Positions 6,120 through 15,100 of a stretch of DNA of 64,000 nt are shown here, piece after piece. Positions within the stretch are counted from its first letter, which is position 1. Each line of letters starts with the position of its first letter. The notes beneath the pieces are model-generated. The model did not search any database, was not told the DNA's origin, and worked only from the letters and a program-made list of their open reading frames with translations. The position numbers were made by a program, and so were the translations under genes. The stretch spans positions 1,178,001-1,242,000 of the forward strand of contig NZ_CP116615.1 in the NCBI RefSeq assembly GCF_024832785.1, given 5' to 3'. The DNA is from Fontisphaera persica. GTDB taxonomy: Bacteria; Verrucomicrobiota; Verrucomicrobiia; Limisphaerales; Fontisphaeraceae.

Positions 6120-9100
6120 TCAGACCTCAACTTCCACTCCCTTCTTGCCCTTGAACATGCTGTACAGCGCCGGCAGCACCAGCAGCGTCAGCAGCGTGTT
6201 GGTGAAGATCCCCCCGATGACCACCGTCGCCAGCGGTCGTTGCACTTCCCCGCCGACGCCCACGTTCACCGCCATCGGGATGAAACCCACTGCCGCCACC
6301 AGCGCCGTCATCAGCACGGGCCGCAATCGCGCCAGACACCCCTCGCGCACCGCTTGTTCCGCCGTCGCCCCCGCTTCCAGCTTCTGCTTGATGAATGTCA
6401 CCAGCACCAGCCCGTTTAGAATCGCCACCCCGCTCAGCGCAATGAAGCCGATTCCCGAACTCACCGTGAAGGGCATATCCCGCACCCAGAGCGCCAGCAC
6501 CCCGCCCACCGCGCCCAGCGGAATCCCCGTGGCCACGATCAGCACATCCCGCACCGATTTCAGGCTGAAGAACAGCAGCACAAAGATGAGCGCCAGCGCC
6601 ATCGGCACCACAAACATCAGCTTCCGGTTCGCCCGCTCCATGTTCTCGAACTGCCCGCCCCATTCGATGGTGTAGCCTTCGGGCAACTTCACTTGCGCGC
6701 CAATTTTCGCCTTCGCCTCTGCCACGAAGCTCTTCACGTCCCGTCCCCGCACGTTGCACTGCACCGTGATCCGGCGTCGGCCCCACTCCCGATTGATGGT
6801 GGACGGCCCTTCCATCTCCGTGATCTTCGCCACCTGGTTCAGCGGCAGCACCGGCCCCGCCGCCGTGGGGATGAGCGTCGTGGCCAGCGCGTCCGGGTCC
6901 GTGCGCTGCTTGTCCGGCAACCGCACCACCAGCGGGAAGCGCCGCTGCCCTTCGCGCACGTCGCCCACGCGGCGCGAGCCAACCGCCTCCACCACGTTCA
7001 GCACGTTGCGCGTCGGCACGCCGTAGCGCGCGATGGCTTGCGCATCCACGCGCACTTGCAGAAAGGTCTGCCCGGTCAACTGCTCGACCGAGGCCTCGCT
7101 CGCACCCCGAATCCCAGCCAGCACGGATTGCACCTCGCCGCCCAACCGCCGCAATTCCTCCAGATCATCACCATAAACCTTGATCCCAATGTCGCCCCGG
7201 ATGCCGGCAATCAGTTCGTTCAGCCGCATCTCGATGGGCTGGCTGAAGGCTGGCTTCAATCCCGGCACTTGGTTCAACACGTCGCGCATCTTCTCGGTCA
7301 ACTCCGCTTGCGTGCGGGCTTTCTTCCACTCGTCTCGCGGCTTGAGCGCCAGGAAGAAGTCCGCCAACTCGACTCCCATCGGGTCGGTCGCCACTTCCGC
7401 CGTGCCCAGCCGTGTCCAGATGTGTTCAATCTCGTCCGGGAACTCCGCCATCAGCCGCCGCTCAATCATGTCGTTTTGCGCCACCGACTCATCCACCGAA
7501 ATCCCCGCCAGCCGCACACTGGTCCCCACAATCGCTCCTTCACCCAGTTTGGGCAGGAACTCCCCGCCCATTTGCGTGGCCAGGAACGCGCCGCCGGCCG
7601 CAATGGCTACCGCCCCCGCCAGCACCACGCCGCGAAACCGCAGCGCCAGCTCCAGCACGGGCGCATACAATCGCCGCGCCGCCCGCACCAACCAGGGTTC
7701 CGTCTCCTTCATCTGCCGCGGCAGCAGCAGGCTCGCCAGCACCGGCATCAGCATCAGCGACAGCACCAGCGAACCCAGCAGCGCGAAAATCATAGTCAGC
7801 GCCATCGGCTTGAACAGTTTCCCTTCGATCCCTTCCAACGTGAGAATCGGCAGGAACACAATCAGGATGATGCCCACGCCGAACGCCACCGGACGCGCCA
7901 CTTCCAGCGGCGCGCTGCGCAGCACTTCCTCCCGTTCATTCTTCGTCAGCGCCCGCCCCAACTCGTGCTGGCGCATGGCCATCCGCCGCATCGCGTTTTC
8001 CACCATCACCACCGCCCCATCCACGATGAGGCCGAAGTCCACCGCCCCGAGGCTCAAGAGGCTGGCCGCAATGCCCGCCTGCAACATGAAGTTGCCCGCA
8101 AAGAGCATCGACAGCGGAATCGCCACCGCCACAATCAAGCCCGCCCGCAGGTTGCCCAGAAACGCGAACAGGATGGCGATGACTAGCAGCGCCCCAGCCA
8201 GCAGGTTGTGTTCGACCGTGCGAATCACGTTGTCCACCAGTTCCGTCCGGTCATAGAGCACTTCCAGCTTAATGTCCGGCGGCAGGAACTTCTGCACTTC
8301 CGCGAGCTTGGCCTTGAGCGCGTGCGTTACCACCGCGCTGTTCTCGCCCATCAGCATAAAGCCCAGTCCCAGCACCGCTTCCCCCCGGCCATCGGCCGTC
8401 ACCGCGCCCCGGCGGATCTCGTGGTCCTCCTTCACCGTCGCGACGTCCCGCACCCGCACCGGCGTCCCGTCGTGGCTCGTGATGACAATGTTGGCGATTT
8501 CCTGAACGTTCGTGGTCAGGCCCACGCCATGCACGAGCAAGGACTCGCCGCTCCGCACAATCTGCCCGCCCCCCACGTTCTGGTTGTTCGCCTGCAACGC
8601 CTCCACCAGTTCCTCAAACGTCAGGCGGTACTTGATGAGCCGGTCCGTTTCCACCACCACATGGAACTGCTTTTCAAAACCGCCCCAGGTGTTCACTTCC
8701 GCCACGCCGCGCACCTTGCGCAATTCCGGCTTCACCACCCAGTCTTGCAGCACCCGCAATTCGGTCAGTGTCCGGTTCGTGTCCGTGGACCGCACCACGT
8801 AATGGAACACCTCGCCCAGCCCGGTGGCAATCGGCCCAAGCTGCGGGCGCTCCAATCCTTCCGGCAGCTCGACCGTTTGCAGCCGCTCCATGATCAGTTG
8901 CCGCGCCTTGAAAATGTTGATGCTGTCGTCGAAGGTCGCCACTACCTGCGACAGCCCAAACTTCGAGATGGACCGCACGTTCTGCAGGCCCGGCAGCCCG
9001 CTGATGGCCAATTCCACGGGGATGGTGATTTGCGCCTCGGTCTCCTGCGGATTCAGCGCCGCCGCCGTGGTGTTGATTTGCACCTGCACCGGCGTGGTGT

Positions 9101-9221
9101 CCGGGAAGGCGTCAATCGGCAGCACGCTCAGGGTCCGCGCGCCGATCACGACCAGTACTCCCGCCAGGACGCACACCAGCAGGCGGTTCCTTAGGGAAAA
9201 GTTGATGATCCAGTTCAGCAT
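6120..9221 (-). CDS. czcA: Heavy-metal efflux RND pump, inner-membrane subunit (CzcA family)
   Basis: A 1033-residue HME-RND transporter of the usual length, which uses the proton gradient to drive metal ions through a tripartite complex across the envelope. The N-terminal helix (LVCVLAGVLVVIGARTLSVLPIDAFPD) leads into periplasmic porter domains and twelve membrane helices. The ion-relay motif in TM4 reads DFGLIVDGAVVMVEN at about residues 395-410. By the usual HME scheme DFG-x3-DGA-x3-VEN is the Zn/Co/Cd subgroup (HME1), so Zn2+, Co2+ or Cd2+ are the likely substrates rather than Cu+/Ag+. The start is 8 nt past the czcB stop. Partners are czcB and czcC upstream. Confidence 0.95.
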   Translation of the reverse strand: MLNWIINFSLRNRLLVCVLAGVLVVIGARTLSVLPIDAFPDTTPVQVQINTTAAALNPQETEAQITIPVELAISGLPGLQNVRSISKFGLSQVVATFDDSINIFKARQLIMERLQTVELPEGLERPQLGPIATGLGEVFHYVVRSTDTNRTLTELRVLQDWVVKPELRKVRGVAEVNTWGGFEKQFHVVVETDRLIKYRLTFEELVEALQANNQNVGGGQIVRSGESLLVHGVGLTTNVQEIANIVITSHDGTPVRVRDVATVKEDHEIRRGAVTADGRGEAVLGLGFMLMGENSAVVTHALKAKLAEVQKFLPPDIKLEVLYDRTELVDNVIRTVEHNLLAGALLVIAILFAFLGNLRAGLIVAVAIPLSMLFAGNFMLQAGIAASLLSLGAVDFGLIVDGAVVMVENAMRRMAMRQHELGRALTKNEREEVLRSAPLEVARPVAFGVGIILIVFLPILTLEGIEGKLFKPMALTMIFALLGSLVLSLMLMPVLASLLLPRQMKETEPWLVRAARRLYAPVLELALRFRGVVLAGAVAIAAGGAFLATQMGGEFLPKLGEGAIVGTSVRLAGISVDESVAQNDMIERRLMAEFPDEIEHIWTRLGTAEVATDPMGVELADFFLALKPRDEWKKARTQAELTEKMRDVLNQVPGLKPAFSQPIEMRLNELIAGIRGDIGIKVYGDDLEELRRLGGEVQSVLAGIRGASEASVEQLTGQTFLQVRVDAQAIARYGVPTRNVLNVVEAVGSRRVGDVREGQRRFPLVVRLPDKQRTDPDALATTLIPTAAGPVLPLNQVAKITEMEGPSTINREWGRRRITVQCNVRGRDVKSFVAEAKAKIGAQVKLPEGYTIEWGGQFENMERANRKLMFVVPMALALIFVLLFFSLKSVRDVLIVATGIPLGAVGGVLALWVRDMPFTVSSGIGFIALSGVAILNGLVLVTFIKQKLEAGATAEQAVREGCLARLRPVLMTALVAAVGFIPMAVNVGVGGEVQRPLATVVIGGIFTNTLLTLLVLPALYSMFKGKKGVEVEV

Positions 9222-9229
9222 AAGTCTCC

Positions 9230-10783
9230 TCAGTCATCCGCGCAGCCTGCGCCCAGCCGCGACATCAGCATGGCCGACTTCAAGGCAAAGGCCCGGGTCA
9301 CCGCGATTTGCTCCTCGGGCTTCAGGCCCGCCAGCACTTCCAGCCGCCCGTTGTACTTCGCGCCCAGCGCCACCGCCCGCGCGTCGAACAGGTCTTCCGC
9401 CAGCTTCACAAACACGAACGGCCTGCCCTCCACGTGCTGAATGGCCGACGGCGGCACCAGCATCGCCCCTTCCGTCTTCCGCGTCAGAATCCGTGCCGTG
9501 GCAAACATCTTGTCCTTGAGCAGGCAATCCGGATTGGCGAACTCCGCCCGCGCCCGCGCCATGCGCGTGCGCTCGTCCACTGCGGGGCTGACCCACGTCA
9601 GCTTGCCGGTGAACACCTTTCCCGGCAGCGAATCCACCCGCAGTTCGACCGCCTGCCCTGCTTTCACCCGGCCCAAGGTCCCTTCCGGCACTTGCAGCAT
9701 GGCCCACACCGTCGCATGGTCCACCAGCGTGAACAGTGGCTTGCCCACCTCCACCAATGCGCCCCGCACCGCCATCCGCTCCGAGATTTCACCGGCGAAC
9801 GGCGCGCGGACTTCCATCAAAACCTGCTCCTGCGGCTTGTGGCCCATCTCGTCAATCTGCTCTTCTGTGAAGCCTAGCGTCCGCAGTTGCTGGCACGCCG
9901 CCCGATGCGTGGCTTCCGCCTCGTCCAGTGCGGCCTGTGAAGTCACCCGGTCCGCCCTCAGCTTCCGTTCCCGGTCCAGCGTCTGGTGCGACAACACCGC
10001 CTTGGCCACCGCTTCGGCAATGGAGGCGGACCAAATCTTGGCCACCGTCTGCTTCTCCTCCACCTTGGTGCCCAGGTCCGCATCCACCGTTTGGATGATG
10101 CCGCTGACCGGCGCGGCAATCTGCGCCAGCTTGTTCTGGTTGAAGCTCACTTCCGCCACGCATTCAATCCCGTCGGCGATGGCTCCCCTTTCCGGCGCGG
10201 ACGTTCGCACGCCCACGATCGCCGTCGAGTTCGTCGAGGGCAGCCTCACCTTCAGGCTCTCGCCCGGCTTCAGCTTGGCGGCGGCGTCTGGCCGGCACAC
10301 CGCGCATTCCGCTTCCGGCACCCCATGCTCGGCGCACATCAGCACCGCCCCGGACGCCGCTGCCGGCTTGCCCTTGCCCTTCAATTCCGGGTGGCAGAGG
10401 GAGCATTCATCCTCGTAAAGCGAATGTTCCTTGCACCACAGCCGGTTCTTGTCCTGAAGCTCCGGATGGCACTCGAAACACCGGTCCTCGTAACGCTTGT
10501 GTTCCTCGCACCAGAGTCGGCCTTTCTCGCGCAGGCTCGCGTCGCAGATGAAACACAGTTCCTTGGGTGCCTGGTGCGCGGCGCACTTTGCACCGCTGAG
10601 CGGGACTTGAGCTGTTGCCCCATCAGCCCCCTGCGGTGCGGCTACGGCCTTGGCGTGCTTATGCCCGGCATGACCGTGGCCATCGTCTTCGCCCGCGGCT
10701 TCCTGTTTCTTGCAGCCGGCGAGCAACGCCAGGGCTGCGATGCTGGTGATTACGGCAAATTTGAGATTCATCATGTATTTCAT
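9230..10783 (-). CDS. czcB: RND periplasmic adaptor (CzcB family) with N-terminal Cys/His metal-binding repeats
   Basis: A 517-residue membrane-fusion lipoprotein (lipobox LAGC) linking the CzcA pump to the CzcC channel. A His-rich stretch (DDGHGHAGHKHAK) is followed by four copies of C-x2-H-x6-C-x2-C (CAAHQAPKELCFIC, CEEHKRYEDRCFEC, CKEHSLYEDECSLC, CAEHGVPEAECAVC). After that come the adaptor core, with the barrel-sandwich region AQIAAPVSGIIQTVDADLGT, a helical hairpin, and AGQAVELRVDSLPGKVFTG, then the membrane-proximal domain. Typical CzcB proteins lack this four-repeat front end. The same module occurs as a free lipoprotein in the preceding gene. Met codons at 10783, 10774 and 10771 are all possible starts; none has a clear ribosome binding site. 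The repeats probably capture metal and hand it to the pump. Confidence 0.93.
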   Translation of the reverse strand: MKYMMNLKFAVITSIAALALLAGCKKQEAAGEDDGHGHAGHKHAKAVAAPQGADGATAQVPLSGAKCAAHQAPKELCFICDASLREKGRLWCEEHKRYEDRCFECHPELQDKNRLWCKEHSLYEDECSLCHPELKGKGKPAAASGAVLMCAEHGVPEAECAVCRPDAAAKLKPGESLKVRLPSTNSTAIVGVRTSAPERGAIADGIECVAEVSFNQNKLAQIAAPVSGIIQTVDADLGTKVEEKQTVAKIWSASIAEAVAKAVLSHQTLDRERKLRADRVTSQAALDEAEATHRAACQQLRTLGFTEEQIDEMGHKPQEQVLMEVRAPFAGEISERMAVRGALVEVGKPLFTLVDHATVWAMLQVPEGTLGRVKAGQAVELRVDSLPGKVFTGKLTWVSPAVDERTRMARARAEFANPDCLLKDKMFATARILTRKTEGAMLVPPSAIQHVEGRPFVFVKLAEDLFDARAVALGAKYNGRLEVLAGLKPEEQIAVTRAFALKSAMLMSRLGAGCADD

Positions 10784-10817
10784 GGGATGTTCCGTTTCCG
10801 TAGAGGTTCTTCCCTGC

Positions 10818-11243
10818 TCAAGCGCCCTTCTTCTTCACCTCGGGATGGCAGAGAAAACATTCGTCTTCATAGAGCGAATGCTCCTTGCACCACAGCCGAT
10901 TCTTGTCCTGTGCCTCTGGATGGCAAATCCAGCAGCGATCTTCGTAGCGGTCGTGCTCCTTGCACCAGAGGCGGCCCTTTTCGCGCAGGCTGGCATCGCA
11001 CATGAAGCACAGTTCCTTGGGCGCATTGTGCTTGGCGCACTTGGCGCCGCTGAGTGGTGTCTGCGCGATCGCAGCAGCGGGCCCCTTGGGAGTTGCTTCA
11101 GCCTTGGCCTGTTCTTGCCCGGTATGGTCGTGGCCATCGTTTTCGCTGTGGCTTTCCTGCTTCTTGCAGCCCGCAAACACCGCCAGAGCGGCGACGACCG
11201 CCAGGGTCGCACTTTTCAATGTCGTTTGAGTCTTCATAGTCAT
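10818..11243 (-). CDS. Cys/His-rich periplasmic lipoprotein, free copy of the CzcB N-terminal module
   Basis: A 141-residue lipoprotein with signal peptide and a cysteine after VFAG at residue 26, then a His/Asp-rich linker (ENDGHDHTGQEQ) and three repeats of C-x2-H-x6-C-x2-C at residues 69-82, 94-107 and 119-132. The repeat region is almost residue-for-residue the front end of CzcB encoded just downstream (shared GAKCA, LREKGRLWC, KNRLWCKEHSLYEDEC). One gene therefore probably arose by partial duplication of the other. I know no named family for it; a periplasmic metal sponge or chaperone for the Czc pump is the simplest reading. It lies 4 nt behind the czcC stop and 34 nt before czcB. Start 11243 or the Met two codons later (11237) are both possible. 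Confidence 0.85.
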   Translation of the reverse strand: MTMKTQTTLKSATLAVVAALAVFAGCKKQESHSENDGHDHTGQEQAKAEATPKGPAAAIAQTPLSGAKCAKHNAPKELCFMCDASLREKGRLWCKEHDRYEDRCWICHPEAQDKNRLWCKEHSLYEDECFLCHPEVKKKGA

Positions 11244-11247
11244 AGTC

Positions 11248-12546
11248 TTACTTGGTTGTTAAATGTTGGTTTGCTTGCGGCCTCAGCAGTGCTTCCAATT
11301 CCGCTTGGGCCACGTTCAATTCGAGCAGTTTTTGTTGGTAGGCCAGGCGCGCTTCGGCGGTTGTCCGCTGCGTGTCCACCAGGTCAATGAAACCGAACTT
11401 GCCTTGCTCGAATCCCGTCTGCACGAGGCGGAGGGCCTCATCCGCCTTCGGCAGAATCTTCTCCCGGTAGCGGGCTACTTGTTCGGCCGCCGTGCGGTAG
11501 CGCTTCTGCGCGTTGGCCCACTCCCGCTGCAACTGCTGTTGCACCCCGTGCAGTTCCGCTTCTGCCACGCTCACATTCGCCCGCGCCTCTTGCTGTTTGC
11601 CCTTGCCCCGGTCAATCAGCGGTAGCGGCAATGAGAATCCCAGTTGAATAATGGATTGGTCCGTCTCCCCAATCCGCCCGCCCGCCACCCCCACTTTCAC
11701 GTCGGGATACGGCTCCAGCCGTGCCCGCCGATACGACAACTCCGCTCGGTCCAGGTTCGCTTGCGCCGCCGCGGCGCTCGGATGCCGCGCCAGCCAGCCA
11801 TCCCCGTCTGCTCCCGTCAGCCCGGCGTCCGGGGCTTCCGCCAGCGCCCCCGAAAGCGCGGCGTCCTTCAGGTCCGGCCGGCCCAGCAGCGTGGCGAACA
11901 CCTGCCGCGCCGTGGCCAGCTCGCGCTGGAACCCGTTCAACTCCGTCCGCGCCTGCTCCAATTGCACTTCCGCCCGCAACTGTTCCTGATACGCCGTCGC
12001 CCCGGCGTCCACCCGCTTCCGCGCCGTGGCCGCCGATGATTCCGCCACCGCCACCAGTTGCGTGGACACCTCGACCAGCCGCTCCGACGCCAGCACCCGG
12101 AAGAACCCTGCCTTCACGTCCCGGACGATCTCCGTCCGGCGCACCGCCAGTTCCGCTTCCGACAGCTTCACCCCCGCGCCGCCGATTTGCTTATCCAGCG
12201 ACTTCTTTCCCGGATACGGCAGCGTTTGCGCGATTCCAATGGTCTGCTTCGCGTCCGAGAACCCCCGGCCGTTGCTCACCGGCCAGTCTTCCGCACTCAG
12301 TTCCAACTCGGGATTGGTCCACTTCTTCGCCTGGTAGGCTCGCCCGGACGCCGCGTCCACCCGCGCGCCAGACGCGCGCAACTCCGGGTTGCTCGCCAGC
12401 GCCAGCCGCACCGCATCGTCCAGTGTAAGGGCATTCGTGTTCACCATCTCCGGCCCCTGGGCAGCCAATCCCAGGCGCGCGCCCCCGGCGACCAGCACCG
12501 CCAGGGCAGACCACCGACACCATCTCAAAATCAATTTTCTCTTCAT
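11248..12546 (-). CDS. czcC: Outer-membrane efflux channel (CzcC / TolC family)
   Basis: A 432-residue outer-membrane factor that completes the CzcCBA export complex. A signal peptide (VLVAGGARLGLAA region) is followed by the two-fold OEP repeat; LTLDDAVRLALASNPELRASG is the typical beginning, and the second repeat includes DRAELSYRRARLEPYPDVKVG. Long heptad-rich helices (ARANVSVAEAELHGVQQQLQ) form the periplasmic tunnel. ATG 12546 gives a normal Lys/Arg-rich signal start (MKRKLILRW); in-frame codons upstream would add a non-signal stretch. Gene order czcC, lipoprotein, czcB, czcA on one strand fits a single operon. Confidence 0.92.
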   Translation of the reverse strand: MKRKLILRWCRWSALAVLVAGGARLGLAAQGPEMVNTNALTLDDAVRLALASNPELRASGARVDAASGRAYQAKKWTNPELELSAEDWPVSNGRGFSDAKQTIGIAQTLPYPGKKSLDKQIGGAGVKLSEAELAVRRTEIVRDVKAGFFRVLASERLVEVSTQLVAVAESSAATARKRVDAGATAYQEQLRAEVQLEQARTELNGFQRELATARQVFATLLGRPDLKDAALSGALAEAPDAGLTGADGDGWLARHPSAAAAQANLDRAELSYRRARLEPYPDVKVGVAGGRIGETDQSIIQLGFSLPLPLIDRGKGKQQEARANVSVAEAELHGVQQQLQREWANAQKRYRTAAEQVARYREKILPKADEALRLVQTGFEQGKFGFIDLVDTQRTTAEARLAYQQKLLELNVAQAELEALLRPQANQHLTTK

Positions 12547-12677
12547 AACTCGACAAAAACGGACACAACAAACCGACCACAAAGCCGACAGGGGAAAACG
12601 CGGGGTGCAGGCACACCGCAGCCATCAGAAGAATCCCGGACAGGAAGTGTCAGCCAAAACGACCCGAACGGGACCGC

Positions 12678-13085
12678 TTAGGCGAGGGGGGAAGGAGCGC
12701 GCGGCGGCAGCGCCGTGCGATAGGAGAATTGCCAGACCCGTGGAAGCTCTGGCGGGGGTTTGCCGGCAACGAATGCGTGGCACTCCAGCGCCGGCAACGG
12801 CACCTCGATGGCCACGCTTAGAACCGCCAGAATGAACAGCGGTTGCGGGGCGGAAGCATTCTGTTCCTCAGCCCGGTAATTCTCGTTCTCAACGGCGCAC
12901 TCATCGCTCTCACAGTCCTGCGAGGCTGGAGGTGCCGAATCTACGAAGCAGCAGGTCTTTAGAAAACCGAAGCCCGGCACGCCCTCCAAGACGCAATGCA
13001 TCGAGGCCAGCCCATACAGGGCCAGCATCAGCATCGCAAGAGTTCTGGTGAGCTTGCTCACGCGCAATAGACTACACATCGGCAA
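12678..13085 (-). CDS. Small secreted Cys-containing protein at the head of the czc operon (CzcI-like position)
   Basis: 135 residues with an N-terminal hydrophobic signal segment (TLAMLMLALYGLASMHC), then cysteines in KTCC and DCESDEC, a Glu-rich stretch (NENYRAEEQ), a second hydrophobic segment (LFILAVLSVAIEVPLPAL), and a C-terminus ending TALPPRAPSPLA. Small periplasmic proteins such as CzcI, and DUF2946-like proteins with an R-(A/G)-P-P/S ending, hold the same first position in metal-efflux operons of other bacteria. This similarity is positional and weak in sequence. Likely role: periplasmic metal sensing or modulation. Met1 (13085) and Met3 (13079) are both possible starts. The operon promoter should lie just upstream. 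Confidence 0.6.
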   Translation of the reverse strand: MPMCSLLRVSKLTRTLAMLMLALYGLASMHCVLEGVPGFGFLKTCCFVDSAPPASQDCESDECAVENENYRAEEQNASAPQPLFILAVLSVAIEVPLPALECHAFVAGKPPPELPRVWQFSYRTALPPRAPSPLA

Positions 13086-13635
13086 GAACTGTTCAAACTA
13101 AATTTATTACCATCCCTCATCGCTCCTGTTTCTCCGCCTCATGGGCAGCTCCTTTTGCTTTTAGGGTGTGTTTGCGCCCGTTTCCTCTCCGATTGGAGTT
13201 CTCCGTCCTTCCTGACCTCTGGCCACGGTTCTCTGGCCTCTGCCGGTTGGGCTGGCGCAACCACGAGTCAGTTGCTCATAGCCCTATGGCCGGGCAGGCC
13301 ATCCGCTTCCGCCTGAAAGGTTGGATGGCGGAAGCTCCCCGCGCCTTTGTGGCTGGCGCGGCTGGCTCCGTGTCGCCGGCCCCTTCGGCACCTGTGCCCC
13401 GGCGGCAACGGCTTCTCCGGGGTCCGCCGCCACCTTCGCCCAGATTCCCGCGTCCGCCGTCGCCTTCGTGGCCGGGTGGCTGGCGTCAACGGCCACTCCG
13501 GCGCTCGCCGTCCGCTCTCCTCTTTGGCTGCCGGTGGCCCCTCCGGGCTGGCTGGTGCTTGGTGGCCCGTGCGGTTCGCACCCAACAGCCCTGCCGGGGC
13601 GCACCGTCTGCCCGCCGTAGCTTGGCGAAGGCGGG
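13086..13635. other. Gene-poor stretch between integrase and metal operon
   Basis: The 13086-13200 part is comparatively AT-rich (AAATTTATTACC) and is the probable promoter region for the leftward metal operon. From about 13200 to 13635 the sequence is GC-rich, with open frames giving only Pro/Ala/Arg/Gly-rich translations on both strands. None has a family match that I recognise, so I call no gene. It could be degraded cargo behind the integrase. Confidence 0.5.
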
Positions 13636-15036
13636 TCACGCCGCCGCCGTCTTGGGCAAAGGCACCACTTTCGCCAACCGCTCGGCCTCAGCCTTTCGTG
13701 CCGCCTCAGCCTTTTCCTTATCCAGCTTCGCCCTGGCCGCCTTCACCGCTGCCGGGGTCACCCCAAACCACGCATCTGCCGCTTTCTCCGTCACCAGCTC
13801 GCGGTAGTGCTTGAAGATCATGTCCGGACTGTTCCCCGCTTCCATGGCGACCTCGTTCACATTCTTGTTCTTGGCCACCCGGTAGGAAATAAACGAATGC
13901 CGCAGCGCGTTGTGTTTCCACGGCACCCCGCTTTCCCGGCTCGCCTCCCGCATCACATCGAACAGCAACGGTTCCGAGTGCGGCCACACCGGGCCGGACT
14001 TCTGCGCCACGTCCTTCAGGAATAGCGCCAGGTTGTCCGCAATCGGCACCAGCCGGCGCGACCGCGTCTTCGCCTTGCCCTTCTTGATCTCGATCAGCTT
14101 GCTTTCCAGGTTCACTTCCGCCCAGTCCAGCCGGCAGACTTCCGCCGTGCGGATGCCCGCAAACGCCCCAAGGGCCAGCGCCGGCAGCGCTTCCGGCCTC
14201 ACCGCGGCCAGAATCCTGGTGATCTCTTCCGCCGTGAAAATCTCGATGTCGAACTCGTCCTCCTCCGCCTGGTCCACTTCATCCATGACCGCGAAATCGC
14301 GCGGCACATACTTCTGCTTTTTCGCAAACTCCAGCAGCACGTTGATGGCTTGCAAGTAATTGTTCTTGGTCCGCCCGCTGACCGGTTTCGGGGCCGGGGC
14401 GTCCTTCTTGTCCGTCGGGCGCCCTTTCACACCCCGAATCTCATGCACGAACCGGTTGATCTCATCGGCCGTCACCAGGCTGATGAGGTGCCCGTTGAAA
14501 TGCCCGGCCACCTTTTCCAGCTTCTTGCGCAGGTCATACAGGTAGCGCTCGCTCACCGTCTTGCCCTTGCCCTTGATGCGCGTGGCCATGCCCGCTTCCT
14601 TGGCGGCCAGGAACTCCGTCACCACATCCTGGACCGTCTTGGGTGAAATCTTCTCCTCATGGCGTTTGGCGTAGTAGCGGGCGGCTTCGAGCACCGGCAC
14701 GCCGCCGAGAATGGCGAACGCGGCGGCATACTCCTTGGTGGCGGACTCCAGGCTCACGCCGGTAGGCTTCAGGTTCTCCAGGGAGGCGAGGTAAGCCTTG
14801 CAGTCCTGGCTGGTCATCACCGTGGCGTCGAACTCGCCGCTCTTCAGACTGCGGACGACCTGCTTGCCCCGTGCGATGGCATCATCGAGGTTGCCGAAGT
14901 TCTCTTTGGTGAACCTCCCGTCCTGGTAATAGGCGAGCGTGAAAAGGTCGTATTTTCCTTTGATGACACCCTTGTAGATCTTTGCGGTGACACCCCCCTC
15001 TTCGAGCAGCTTTGGAAAACCTTCGGAAATTTTCAT
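13636..15036 (-). CDS. int: Tyrosine recombinase / phage-type integrase
   Basis: A 466-residue site-specific recombinase. The N-terminal arm and SAM-like core-binding domain are followed by the catalytic domain with Arg I in AFAGIRTAEVCRLDW, the beta-hairpin Lys region (KKGKAKTRSRRLVPI), box II NALRHSFISYRV, and the His/Tyr pair of AGNSPDMIFKHYREL, where Tyr is the nucleophile. In box II, Asn stands where many family members have the first His (HxLRH); I have seen this variant in related integrases, so the enzyme is probably active. The C-terminus is a Lys/Ala/Glu-rich coil. ATG 15036 is preceded by AGGAAAGA and preferred over the codon at 15075. The gene sits 64 bp from the tRNA-Leu 3' end and reads away from it, the classic layout of a tRNA-integrated island. 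Confidence 0.93.
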   Translation of the reverse strand: MKISEGFPKLLEEGGVTAKIYKGVIKGKYDLFTLAYYQDGRFTKENFGNLDDAIARGKQVVRSLKSGEFDATVMTSQDCKAYLASLENLKPTGVSLESATKEYAAAFAILGGVPVLEAARYYAKRHEEKISPKTVQDVVTEFLAAKEAGMATRIKGKGKTVSERYLYDLRKKLEKVAGHFNGHLISLVTADEINRFVHEIRGVKGRPTDKKDAPAPKPVSGRTKNNYLQAINVLLEFAKKQKYVPRDFAVMDEVDQAEEDEFDIEIFTAEEITRILAAVRPEALPALALGAFAGIRTAEVCRLDWAEVNLESKLIEIKKGKAKTRSRRLVPIADNLALFLKDVAQKSGPVWPHSEPLLFDVMREASRESGVPWKHNALRHSFISYRVAKNKNVNEVAMEAGNSPDMIFKHYRELVTEKAADAWFGVTPAAVKAARAKLDKEKAEAARKAEAERLAKVVPLPKTAAA

Positions 15037-15100
15037 GAAAGAAATCTTTCCTGAATCTTTCCTGAAAGTCAACAACTATCTCACTTTCCTAACAAAAATA

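Noticed and set aside
13166-13807. Plus-strand open frame of 213 codons behind the integrase
   Set aside because: The product is Pro/Arg-rich low-complexity sequence and it overlaps the integrase 3' end antisense; a by-product of high GC.
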